Below, in pieces: positions 9,139 to 17,948 of a DNA stretch of 64,000 nt; within the stretch, counting starts at the first letter, position 1; each line of letters opens with the position of its first letter. The stretch comes from Cytophagales bacterium WSM2-2 (GTDB taxonomy: Bacteria > Bacteroidota > Bacteroidia > Cytophagales > Cyclobacteriaceae): the NCBI GenBank assembly GCA_015472025.1, contig BNHL01000001.1, positions 992,001 through 1,056,000 of the forward strand. Direction: 5' to 3'. A model generated the notes under the pieces. It saw nothing but the letters and a program-made list of their open reading frames with translations, had not been told where the DNA came from and did no database searches. Position numbers and translations under genes: made by a program.

Positions 9139-9206
9139 TTTTTTAGGTTCAATATTTTACAATTCTCCCCGACTAAGACAAATAAGGGTTCAAAAAATGG
9201 ACGGGG

Positions 9207-9926
9207 TTAATAACTTTTAATTTCTATTGAGCCGAAAGCTACCGAGCCCTTCAATACCAGCGTCTTGTTTTCTGCAACCTGGCCGGTTTCACGTCTCTTG
9301 TCCTCCACTGAGCCGAAAGCTGCAGTCACTTCTGATTGAACTTTCCAATGTGGCGGAACAATCAACTTACAGCCTCCGAACACGACATTGACCTCAAGAA
9401 CCGCCTGTCCATTAATATCGGCCTGTATAAAGTCCAAATCACTTCCTCCAAATACAGTGTTCACCTCTCCTCTTTTAAAGTCCTTAGACATTACTTTTCT
9501 TTTAGCTCCACCAAACACGGAATTAACTTCCAGGTAATTTTCATCGTGCGTACTTGTCTCAAATTTCCATTCATATTCACTATGCCTTCTCCGGGGTTTC
9601 AGGATCATGTACACGCCTACCAGGATTATTGCCATGGGCCAGATGTAGTTGTGAAATCCAAGTTCACCATAATACTCATCGAGCAGGAAAGCTGCTCCAA
9701 CGAAAATCATTACCAGCCAGCCACCCGGGCGAAAAGCCTTTCGAGCGCCAAAAAAAACACCCAATGCAATCACTAACATTTCCCAGCTAAGAACCCATTG
9801 CGGAAAATAATAACCCAATTCGCGGCTCAGCAACACTCCACCGATAACCACCAATATTATCCCGGCAAAAGACTTGCCCGCATTTGATGAACTGAATCTT
9901 TCAGATTTTTTGTCCTGCATTTCCAT
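9207..9926 (-). CDS. LiaF-like transmembrane protein
   Basis: About 239 residues from the ATG at 9926 (an upstream in-frame ATG lies at 9947). Four hydrophobic helices occupy the N-terminal half, matching the LiaI/LiaF-like membrane region. The C-terminal half carries repeated beta units: VNSVFGG, VNTVFGG, VNVVFGG, VTAAFGSVE and SVAFGSIE, the pattern of the LiaF-type adhesin-like domain. In Firmicutes LiaF restrains the LiaS kinase under unstressed conditions. Here the same operon holds a kinase and regulator, which makes a comparable role plausible, though the kinase is of the LytS type. Confidence 0.8.
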   Translation of the reverse strand: MEMQDKKSERFSSSNAGKSFAGIILVVIGGVLLSRELGYYFPQWVLSWEMLVIALGVFFGARKAFRPGGWLVMIFVGAAFLLDEYYGELGFHNYIWPMAIILVGVYMILKPRRRHSEYEWKFETSTHDENYLEVNSVFGGAKRKVMSKDFKRGEVNTVFGGSDLDFIQADINGQAVLEVNVVFGGCKLIVPPHWKVQSEVTAAFGSVEDKRRETGQVAENKTLVLKGSVAFGSIEIKSY

Positions 9927-10079
9927 ATTCTTTGAATTTATACCCAAATCAACGGAGGAAAACTGTTGAAGACTATACTGAATAGGTTATCGAAGGCAAG
10001 GTGTCGGTGAATGCCGGGATAGCGTAGGTGAAAAATGGATTATATTTAACCACCCTTTAAAGCCCTAAAAACAACCTCC

Positions 10080-11060
10080 ATGAATAAAATCCTGAAGATT
10101 TTCGGCTACGTCATTGCCGCTCTTTTTATTGCTGTCGCTGGCTTACTCACATATGTTAAAACAGCTCTGCCCAATGTAGGCGAAGCAGAAGAACTCAAAA
10201 TTGATTATTCACCTGAGCGAATTGAACGCGGACGCTATCTCGCCAACCATATTACAGTTTGTATGGACTGCCATTCAAAACGTGACTGGTCAAAATTTTC
10301 CGGACCATTAGTTGAGGGAACTCTCGGCATGGGTGGTGAACGCTTTGATCAGACTGTTGGAATGCCTGGGGTTTATTATTCAAAAAATATTACGCCCAAA
10401 GGTATATCCCGGTATTCTGATGGTGAGCTCTTCAGATTAATCACTACCGGTGTAAGCAAGGAGGGCCGGGCGCTGTTTCCATTGATGCCCTTCTCTTACT
10501 ATGGGCGGATGGATCCGGAAGATATCTACTCGATCATTGCTTACGTCCGCTCCCTGAAACCGGTACAAAATCAGGTACCCGATTCTGAGTCGGACTTCCC
10601 GATGAATTTTATCATCAATACTCTTCCGCAAAAAGCCGAGCCTCAAAAGCGGCCGGACACCACTGACTTAATTGCCTATGGCGCTTACATGGTCAACGCC
10701 ACAGCCTGTCGTGAATGTCATACACGTGCTGAAAAAGGACAGATCATTCCCGAGTTCGCCTTCAGCGGTGGACGCGAGTTCCAAATGCCTGATGGTTCTA
10801 TGCTCCGTTCCTCCAATTTAACCCAGGATCCTGAAACCGGCATTGGCAAATGGACGGAAGAAGCTTTTATCCAACGATTCAAAATCTTCCTGGAAGCTAA
10901 TGCATCCGTTTCTGTAAAGCCTGGCGAGTTTAACAGCATCATGCCATGGACGATGTATGCACATATGACCAGGAAAGACTTTGCGGCAATCTATGCTTAT
11001 CTGAAAACAGTAAAGCCGATTCGGAATGAAGTGGAGAAATTTTCGCCTGCGCAGAAGTAA
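10080..11060 (+). CDS. Membrane-anchored dihaem cytochrome c
   Basis: 326 residues. An N-terminal hydrophobic segment (about 8-27) anchors or exports it to the periplasm. Two CxxCH haem-attachment motifs are visible, CMDCH (61-65) and CRECH (210-214), one in each of two similar halves. This matches the dihaem cytochrome c subunits that pass electrons from periplasmic dehydrogenases, but no dehydrogenase gene is adjacent. It stands alone, 7 bases from the end of the convergent RND gene. Confidence 0.9.
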   Translation: MNKILKIFGYVIAALFIAVAGLLTYVKTALPNVGEAEELKIDYSPERIERGRYLANHITVCMDCHSKRDWSKFSGPLVEGTLGMGGERFDQTVGMPGVYYSKNITPKGISRYSDGELFRLITTGVSKEGRALFPLMPFSYYGRMDPEDIYSIIAYVRSLKPVQNQVPDSESDFPMNFIINTLPQKAEPQKRPDTTDLIAYGAYMVNATACRECHTRAEKGQIIPEFAFSGGREFQMPDGSMLRSSNLTQDPETGIGKWTEEAFIQRFKIFLEANASVSVKPGEFNSIMPWTMYAHMTRKDFAAIYAYLKTVKPIRNEVEKFSPAQK

Positions 11061-11067
11061 TCTTAAT

Positions 11068-13488
11068 TTACTCAGCTGATCCTGCCCGGTCGTGGATTTT
11101 GATTTTTGAAAGGTCAATATCCACGTCCTCGCTTTCGGTATAGAAACTGGTGTCGAAATCATCGATCAACAGCTTCTCTTTATTTTTCTTAGGCTTATCA
11201 AACGTCATGATGAGTGCCGGTAACAGAAACAGGTTGGTAAACATCGAGATTACCAGCGTGGTTGATGTAAGAACTCCAAGTGCAATAGTGCCACCAAAAG
11301 AAGAGAATGCAAAAAGGATAAACCCGGCAAACAAGACCACCGAAGTGTAAATAATGCTCTTACCCGTTTCCAGAATACTTTCACTTACAGAAAGTGGTAC
11401 GAAGAAATTATTCGCTAGTTGCTCCTGACGGTACTTTGCCAGGAAGCGGATGGAATTATCAACTGAAATTCCAAAGGTGATACTGAAGATCAGTGCCGTA
11501 CTTGCTTTCAGTGGAATTCCGAAATAGCCCATTAGCCCCGCAGTAATCATCATCGCCAGCAAATTTGGAATCAGTGAAATTATGATCATGCGAACATTGG
11601 CAAACAGCATGGCCATAGATAGCGTGATCAGGATAAATGCCAGTAATAAACTTTCCTGCAAGTTTGCGATCAGGAATTTGTTACCCTTAATGAAGAGCTT
11701 GGTAGTCCCGGTAACATTGGTGGTTATGTTCGTCCCTTCAAAAATTTTATTCATCCGCGGCTCGATGACTTGGTGAACAAGTGAGTCCATCTTTATCGAA
11801 CCAATATCAGCAATCTGCATCGAGATGCGCATTTTGGTATATGACGTATCCACAAACGATTTGAGAAGACCTGTATTTTCCGTTTGGTTTTTTATGTAGC
11901 GACCAATGAAAGCTGCCTCGGTTTTAGAGGTGGGCAATCCATACATCTCGGGATTATTTCCATAAAACGCTTGTCTTGATGCTTTCACCAAACTGAGAAT
12001 TGATACGGGACGAGATACTTGCGGGAGCGAATCGATGAACCTTTCAAACTCATCTACCTTTTCCAAATTGGAAAGGCTACTTCTTACAGCGCCACGCTTA
12101 TTCATATTCACCTCTACTTCCAACGGCATGATCCCACTGAAATTAGATTCAAAAAACCTCAGGTCCTGTCGGATGCCACTCTTTTCCGGCACGTCATCTA
12201 CCATGAAGGTAACTGACTGAAGGCGCAACATTCCCAACACTGAAAAGACAGTAAGGCCTATTGATGCGATGTAAATGGCCGGGCGGTAGCGATGCACAGC
12301 GATGTCATTTAAATGCAAGAATTTGCCCAATATTTTAAAATCAAGGTGACGTAAATGTTTGGGCTTCGGTTCGGGCAACCAGGAGAAGACTGCCGGAATC
12401 ATGATCAGGCTCACAACAAACAATGCCATAATGTTGATACCCGCTACAATTCCAAATTCGCGAAGAAGTAAAATATCTGTCGAAAGCAATGTTAGAAATC
12501 CGATTGCCACAGTGAGGTTAGTGAGAAACATCGCCAGACCCATTTTCTTCACAACAATGGCGATTGCATCCGGCTTGCTTTTTAATTTGAAGTACTCAAT
12601 GTGATACTTGTTAAGTAGATAAATGGCATTGGTGATGCCAATCGTCACGATCACCGGTGGGATAAGTCCACTAAGCAAGGTGATCTTGTAACCAAATAAG
12701 GCCAATGTTCCCATCACCCACACCACAACGATGCCGATAATGATCATCGAAAATAATACCGCTCTTACCGAACGGAAGAAGAAGAACATGATCAGTCCGG
12801 TAACAAGGGCTGACAGATAAAGGAAAAATTGTGTCTCTTGCCGCACCTTCGTGGCCATGATTGTCCGGATGAAGGGCAAACCCGCAAAATGCAAAACAAT
12901 GCCAGTACTTTTGGAGAACTTATCACCTGCTTCCACTAATTGCTGCGTCAGCTCTACCCGTCTGGCGGAATTCATGACTTCCTTCTGAACGGAAATCAGC
13001 ATCATCGTGGCCCCATTTTTTTCGTTCACGATCTGGCCCATGTAAAACTTCTGTCCGCGAAGCACGGTCATTAAGCTATCGAGCTGTTGCTGGCTTTGAA
13101 TCTCCTTAGGAAATAAGGGGTCTAGTTTAAATTTTTTATTTGCAGTGTCCTTGCGAATGATTTTTATCTCGGGCAAACTCAATACATTGTTTATCCCAGG
13201 AATATCCTTGATCATTTTATTCAATTCGCGGAAACGATTGAACTTCTCAACCGAATAGATAGAACTGTCTTGTATACCTAAGCCGATGATGTTCGCGTCT
13301 TCGCCAAACTGTTTCTTGAATTGTTGCAGGAATATCATCTCCGGGTCATCAGCAGGCACGGTGCGGGCCAGGTCATAGCTCATCTCCACTTTTGTTGCAT
13401 AGTATCCCATCACGACAGTAATCAGGCCAATAACAACAATGAGCGGCAGACGAAAGCGAATAATAAACCCGGCGACTTTATCCCACAT
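11068..13488 (-). CDS. RND/MMPL-family transporter
   Basis: 806 residues with the RND arrangement: a first helix (about 12-30), a large periplasmic loop, a block of five to six helices around 215-375, a second start helix and loop (about 405-600), and a second helix block up to about 760. The repeat symmetry and patterns such as FGISVDNSIRFLAKYRQE and GITNAIYLLNKYHIE match the MMPL/HpnN-like branch of exporters for lipids or hydrophobic compounds. No membrane fusion protein or outer-membrane channel gene is next to it. Substrate unknown. Confidence 0.85.
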   Translation of the reverse strand: MWDKVAGFIIRFRLPLIVVIGLITVVMGYYATKVEMSYDLARTVPADDPEMIFLQQFKKQFGEDANIIGLGIQDSSIYSVEKFNRFRELNKMIKDIPGINNVLSLPEIKIIRKDTANKKFKLDPLFPKEIQSQQQLDSLMTVLRGQKFYMGQIVNEKNGATMMLISVQKEVMNSARRVELTQQLVEAGDKFSKSTGIVLHFAGLPFIRTIMATKVRQETQFFLYLSALVTGLIMFFFFRSVRAVLFSMIIIGIVVVWVMGTLALFGYKITLLSGLIPPVIVTIGITNAIYLLNKYHIEYFKLKSKPDAIAIVVKKMGLAMFLTNLTVAIGFLTLLSTDILLLREFGIVAGINIMALFVVSLIMIPAVFSWLPEPKPKHLRHLDFKILGKFLHLNDIAVHRYRPAIYIASIGLTVFSVLGMLRLQSVTFMVDDVPEKSGIRQDLRFFESNFSGIMPLEVEVNMNKRGAVRSSLSNLEKVDEFERFIDSLPQVSRPVSILSLVKASRQAFYGNNPEMYGLPTSKTEAAFIGRYIKNQTENTGLLKSFVDTSYTKMRISMQIADIGSIKMDSLVHQVIEPRMNKIFEGTNITTNVTGTTKLFIKGNKFLIANLQESLLLAFILITLSMAMLFANVRMIIISLIPNLLAMMITAGLMGYFGIPLKASTALIFSITFGISVDNSIRFLAKYRQEQLANNFFVPLSVSESILETGKSIIYTSVVLFAGFILFAFSSFGGTIALGVLTSTTLVISMFTNLFLLPALIMTFDKPKKNKEKLLIDDFDTSFYTESEDVDIDLSKIKIHDRAGSAE

Positions 13489-13590
13489 GAAATGAAATTT
13501 TAAACGGCAAAACTAAGGTAATTTTAGCTGCTAGAAAATCCGAAAATAGATAAGCTTCCGTTCTTTATCTTTGACATAAACCCATCGGTT

Positions 13591-15888
13591 ATGCTTCAAG
13601 CTCCTCAACTCAAGTCAAATGCTTCGTTGTATGTATTCCTTCCTTTATTTTACACGGTATGGTCCGATGCTATCCTCACTCCCAGTGAAATAGCTACGAT
13701 CGAGGGACTGATTGAAAGCCAGCAATGGTTGACAAAAGAAGAGAAAGAATTTTTGCTTTCACAGGTAAACCCGGCTACACCTCCCTCAGCTGATGACCTC
13801 ATGAGTTGGCGTGATGAAATAAGAAAAGCAGCTGATGAGACTGATGGAAGAAGCCTGGTTGAAATTGGCTTTCAACTGGTGAAAAACCACGGTTCCGTTT
13901 CAAGTGTTCTTTTGAAAGAGAAACCAGCCCTCGCCAATATAGAAGCAACGTTAGGTTTCATTAGTCATGAAGCAGCTTATAATTTCCAGTCGGGAAAACG
14001 GGAATCTGTAACACAACAACTTACTACGCAGAAAACTTTTGACGTTGAGGCTCTCACTAAAATCCTGGATGGTAAAAATGCAGGCATCATCCGGAAGGTA
14101 AAAACCATTCTTGATGATCCCGAATTCAGGTATGTCGATCCGGGTGATCTGGCCATTTATCGAGCTAAAGTATTGCAGTGGTCTCACATGATGGCAGATC
14201 AGGGATTGGGCGCGATTGCCTATCCGAAAGAATATGGCGGGCAAAACGACATGGCCTCCTACTTCGCGGTAATGGAGACATTGAGCTACCACGACCTGAG
14301 CCTGGTGGTGAAGTTTGGTGTGCAATTCGGACTATGGGGTATGAGTGTCTATTTCCTGGGAACAGAAAAACATCATAAAAAATATTTAAAGGATATTGGT
14401 TCGCTTGAACTTCCGGGTTGCTTCGCCATGACGGAAACGCATCACGGATCAAATGTGAAAGGCGTGGAAACCACTGCGACCTACAATCACACCACGAAAA
14501 CAATCACGGTTCACACACCACATATTCACGCAAGGAAGGAATACATTGGCAATGCTGCTTTGCATGGTCAGATGGCTACCGTCTTCGCCAAGCTGATTGT
14601 AGAAGGAAAGGATTATGGCGTATGTGCCGTCATCGTGCCACTACGGGACAAAAAAGGAAAAACGTTGCCAGGAATTACTATTGAAGACTGTGGACGAAAG
14701 ATGGGATTGAATGGAGTGGATAACGGTAAAATTGAATTCAAAAATGTGGTCGTGCCCCTGGAAAATCTGCTCGATCGCTATACCACGATCACCGAAGATG
14801 GAAAGTTTTCCAGTCCGATCTCCAGCGACAACCGCAGGTTCTTTACCATGTTGGGGACATTGGTCGGTGGACGTATCGGTATTCCACGTGCCGGATTGAG
14901 TGCATCCAAGTCAGGACTAACAATTGCTATTCGTTATGGAGATCAACGAAAACAATTCGGACCTGAAGGTGCTCCGGAGGTTCCGATCCTGAATTACAGA
15001 ACTCATCAACGGAGGCTGATGCCACTATTGGCCAATGCCTACGCACTGCATTTTTCATTGCAGTACCTGACGAATCGTTTCATCAATCGCAAAGAAGAAG
15101 AAATGCAGGAAATCGAAGCCCTTGCTGCCGGATTAAAATCATTTGCCACATGGAATGCCACTGCAACCTTACAGGAGTGCCGCGAATGTTGCGGAGGTAA
15201 AGGATATTTATCTGAAAACCGGATCGATGCACTAAAAAATGATACGGATATCTTCACCACTTTCGAAGGTGACAACACGGTACTCATGCAGCTCGTAGCA
15301 AAAAGCAGACTCACCGAATTCAAACAGGAGTTTGCTCACATGAATCTGTTTGGCATTCTAAACTATGTGGCTGAACAGGCCAAGACTTCCATAACCGAAT
15401 TAAATCCCATTACCATTCGAAACACCGATGAGGAACATTTGATGGATCCGGAATTCCACCTTCACGCTTTTAAATACCGTGAACGGGATATTCTCACATC
15501 CGCAGCCAAACGATTGAAACGTCATATCGATGAAGGAATGGATTCATTCGATGCTTTCAATGTCTCTCAACATCATTTGGTGCAGGTGAGTTTTGCTTAC
15601 ATCGAACGCATTATACTGGAAAGATTTATTGAACAAGTCGAAAATACGGCTGATGCCAATTGCCAATCCATCCTGAAAAAACTCTGTGCCCTATTCGCTC
15701 TCTCTCAAATCGACAAAAACAAAGGATGGTACCTGGAGCAAGGATATATGGAAGGTGTGAAAACTAAGGCGATTAGAAAGTTGCTTAATCAACTCTGCTG
15801 GGACGTACGACAAGAAGCGGTGCCCTTGGTTAATGCCTTCGCAATCCCTGACAGTTGCCTTGCCGCGCCTATCGCGATTGCCTCTTAA
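13591..15888 (+). CDS. Acyl-CoA dehydrogenase/oxidase family protein
   Basis: 765 residues, longer than the usual 380-residue dehydrogenase. After an N-terminal helical extension of about 120 residues (starting with FLPLFYTVWSDAILTPSE, somewhat like a TerB domain) comes the flavin-binding core. The middle-domain signature CFAMTETHHGSNVKGVETTA lies near residue 280, and TFEGDNTVLMQLVAKSRL near 555 holds the likely catalytic glutamate. The last 190 residues resemble the acyl-CoA oxidase C-terminal domain. It probably oxidises acyl-CoA in fatty-acid breakdown. Whether electrons go to oxygen or to a flavoprotein cannot be told from sequence. Confidence 0.85.
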   Translation: MLQAPQLKSNASLYVFLPLFYTVWSDAILTPSEIATIEGLIESQQWLTKEEKEFLLSQVNPATPPSADDLMSWRDEIRKAADETDGRSLVEIGFQLVKNHGSVSSVLLKEKPALANIEATLGFISHEAAYNFQSGKRESVTQQLTTQKTFDVEALTKILDGKNAGIIRKVKTILDDPEFRYVDPGDLAIYRAKVLQWSHMMADQGLGAIAYPKEYGGQNDMASYFAVMETLSYHDLSLVVKFGVQFGLWGMSVYFLGTEKHHKKYLKDIGSLELPGCFAMTETHHGSNVKGVETTATYNHTTKTITVHTPHIHARKEYIGNAALHGQMATVFAKLIVEGKDYGVCAVIVPLRDKKGKTLPGITIEDCGRKMGLNGVDNGKIEFKNVVVPLENLLDRYTTITEDGKFSSPISSDNRRFFTMLGTLVGGRIGIPRAGLSASKSGLTIAIRYGDQRKQFGPEGAPEVPILNYRTHQRRLMPLLANAYALHFSLQYLTNRFINRKEEEMQEIEALAAGLKSFATWNATATLQECRECCGGKGYLSENRIDALKNDTDIFTTFEGDNTVLMQLVAKSRLTEFKQEFAHMNLFGILNYVAEQAKTSITELNPITIRNTDEEHLMDPEFHLHAFKYRERDILTSAAKRLKRHIDEGMDSFDAFNVSQHHLVQVSFAYIERIILERFIEQVENTADANCQSILKKLCALFALSQIDKNKGWYLEQGYMEGVKTKAIRKLLNQLCWDVRQEAVPLVNAFAIPDSCLAAPIAIAS

Positions 15889-15908
15889 ATACATTCACAA
15901 TTATTAGT

Positions 15909-16175
15909 TCAGCCAATAAAAAGTGAAATAGCAGTGAGAAAGGAAATCAGCGTAAATAAACTGATCTGCCAGAATGCTTTTTTTCTTTTTTCCCGATTTC
16001 TAAAAAACCTGCTGATTATCCAACCCATGAAGGCCGAACCACCGAGCAAAATGGTCGTGAAGACGAAGTAAATCAATGCCAGATCCGAGTTGGAAGGCAA
16101 AAAAAATTCAGCTATGATGGATGGCGATGGCATCTGGCACTTGTTTAATGAATTGATTAATTCAAACAAAGCCAA
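15909..16175 (-). CDS. Small two-helix membrane protein, unknown function
   Basis: 88 residues with two hydrophobic segments (about 32-54 and 69-87) separated by a basic loop (FRNREKRKK), which by the positive-inside rule would lie in the cytoplasm. No family recognised. It ends 20 bases from the convergent acyl-CoA oxidase gene and starts 76 bases from the end of the desaturase-family gene on the same strand. The membrane topology supports a real gene. Confidence 0.5.
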   Translation of the reverse strand: MALFELINSLNKCQMPSPSIIAEFFLPSNSDLALIYFVFTTILLGGSAFMGWIISRFFRNREKRKKAFWQISLFTLISFLTAISLFIG

Positions 16176-16251
16176 AAAGTAAATTCCAATTTATTGAATT
16201 TGATCAGAACGCCTGACAATTTAGCTGATGCGGCAATTCACTGAGGCGATC

Positions 16252-17523
16252 TTACTGAAGAGACAGTTGGTTTTCAGTTTTGGAGTCAAAGCCTCTTGAG
16301 AAATAAACTGCTATCACCGTTGATGCTCCGAAATAAAAACTTAAAAAAACACTTGTCCACAAAAAGTACGCATCAGCGCCAAACCATCCGTTGTTTTTCC
16401 ATATCAGGAACATACCAAGAATATTCTTAGCTAATTCCCAGACAAACGCAAACCTGTTTTTGTCCATTAGCTCGGTGTACGCATAAATACAGATAAAAAT
16501 AAAGCCACCATACCAGAAAATATCAGGTGCTCCAATTTTTGCAATGTTGCCAAAAAGATACGCCACCAGGAAAAGCGTCATCATCATCTGCACCCAACTC
16601 CAGGCAAGAACTATTGACGAAATTTTCGGATCGTACTTTTCAAAACTGTAAACGTTCTTGATCTTGTAGACAGGAAATCTTTCCGCTACATCTACTGGCC
16701 GCCAGCCCAGTGGCATAAACCAAATCCGAAACTTGTCTTTCCAGCTCTGTGCGTACCATGCATCTTTGATCAGGAGCCATAAATGCATGAAGTTGACTTT
16801 GATCGGGTTCCAAGTGCCTACTGGACGGGTTACACCATAAACTGCCGGTATCTCCGGTTTTTCTTCTTGGAACGTTCCAAACAGTTTATCCCAGATGATA
16901 AATATTTGCGAATAGTTTTTGTCGAGGTATTCCGGGTTGATCGCATGATGTACTCGGTGATGCGATGGCGTCACGATGATATTTTCAAGAAATCCCATTT
17001 TGCCAATATGTTGCGTATGATACCAAAACTGCGCAAACAAATGCAATGGAGCCACAATGGCAATCACTTCCCCCGGAATACCAAGCAATGCAGCCGGCAA
17101 AAGGAAAAGTGCGAATATTTTTACAATCACCGACACGCTCTGGCGAAGGGCGCAAGCCAAATTGAATTCCTCGCTACTATGATGGATAATATGATTATTC
17201 CAAAAGAGATTATACTCGTGAGAGATGCGGTGCACCCAGTATCCTGCAAAATCCAGTGCCACAAAAGCGATCAGGTAAACGGCCCAGGTAGCCTGGATAT
17301 GGACGATAGCGATTTTGTTCATCAGCCACCCGTAGGAAATAATAGCGACACTCAATCCTAAAACATCCTTCGTAACATTGGTAACACCCGAACTAAGGCT
17401 TGAAATCATATCATTATGACGCACCGTGTCATTGCCTTTGCGCCATCCCCACCACTTTTCGAATAGCACCAAAAACAAAAAAGCTGGCATCGCAACGAGA
17501 AGAATTTTTCCGTAGGCCTCCAT
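16252..17523 (-). CDS. Sterol desaturase / fatty-acid hydroxylase family protein
   Basis: 423 residues, multi-pass membrane protein. The di-iron histidine clusters are clear: HRISH (98-102), HIIHH (111-115) and HHRVHH (188-193), the HxxxH, HxxHH and HHxxHH set of the fatty-acid hydroxylase superfamily. These use O2 to hydroxylate or desaturate lipids or cleave alkyl ethers. The C-terminal region beyond about residue 300 has extra helices, as in the longer alkylglycerol-monooxygenase-like members. The lipid substrate is unknown. Confidence 0.9.
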   Translation of the reverse strand: MEAYGKILLVAMPAFLFLVLFEKWWGWRKGNDTVRHNDMISSLSSGVTNVTKDVLGLSVAIISYGWLMNKIAIVHIQATWAVYLIAFVALDFAGYWVHRISHEYNLFWNNHIIHHSSEEFNLACALRQSVSVIVKIFALFLLPAALLGIPGEVIAIVAPLHLFAQFWYHTQHIGKMGFLENIIVTPSHHRVHHAINPEYLDKNYSQIFIIWDKLFGTFQEEKPEIPAVYGVTRPVGTWNPIKVNFMHLWLLIKDAWYAQSWKDKFRIWFMPLGWRPVDVAERFPVYKIKNVYSFEKYDPKISSIVLAWSWVQMMMTLFLVAYLFGNIAKIGAPDIFWYGGFIFICIYAYTELMDKNRFAFVWELAKNILGMFLIWKNNGWFGADAYFLWTSVFLSFYFGASTVIAVYFSRGFDSKTENQLSLQ

Positions 17524-17586
17524 AGTTAATTGATCTCTATAAAATTAAGAAATAAACCTTATTTTGGGTGATACGTTTTCATCTAC

Positions 17587-17948
17587 ATGAAAATATTCAA
17601 TGCCGTTTTTACGGTTATTTTTATTGGCTTTGCTTCCCTCCAGTTCAATGACCCGGATCCGTTTGTTTGGATATTCATTTATGGTTCAATGGTCTTGTTT
17701 GTGGACTAGCAGTTAAAGGAATGGTGTTTAAAAATGCAATGCTTGCACTGGCATTATTTTATACAGTTTATGTCTTTATCCTTGCCCCTTCCGCCTGGGA
17801 AATACTAACGTCCGATGAACGCGGGTTGTTGTTCGATGACGTTGCAAAAATGCAAAGCAACTACATTGAAGAAACCCACGAGTTTTTTGGATTGCTGATT
17901 TGCCTATCAGTGCTTGGCATCAACTACCTGGCCTATAAATCAAAGTGA
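17587..17948 (+). pseudogene. TMEM220-family membrane protein, frameshifted
   Basis: An ATG at 17587 opens a frame reading MKIFNAVFTVIFIGFASLQF then NDPDPFVWIFIYGSMVLF and stops at 17707-17709. The next frame carries on the same protein as CGLAVKGMVFKNAMLALALF through to a stop at 17946-17948. Joining them at about 17698-17701, where one T too few is present after CTTG, gives a continuous protein of about 119 residues with the LQFNDPDP motif of the TMEM220 family (small multi-helix membrane proteins of unknown function). The shift is either a real single-base deletion in a T run or a sequencing error. Confidence 0.75.

Noticed and set aside
8710..9210. 166-residue frame on the plus strand
   Set aside because: It is antisense to the DUF4288 and kinase genes, which have recognisable domains; its composition is that of a shadow frame.
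9336..9776. 146-residue plus-strand frame
   Set aside because: Antisense to the LiaF-like gene, whose repeats and helices are clear; the opposite frame looks random.
17690..17710. Programmed frameshift in the TMEM220 gene
   Set aside because: No standard slippery heptamer or downstream stem is seen, so a deletion or sequencing error is the simpler reading.
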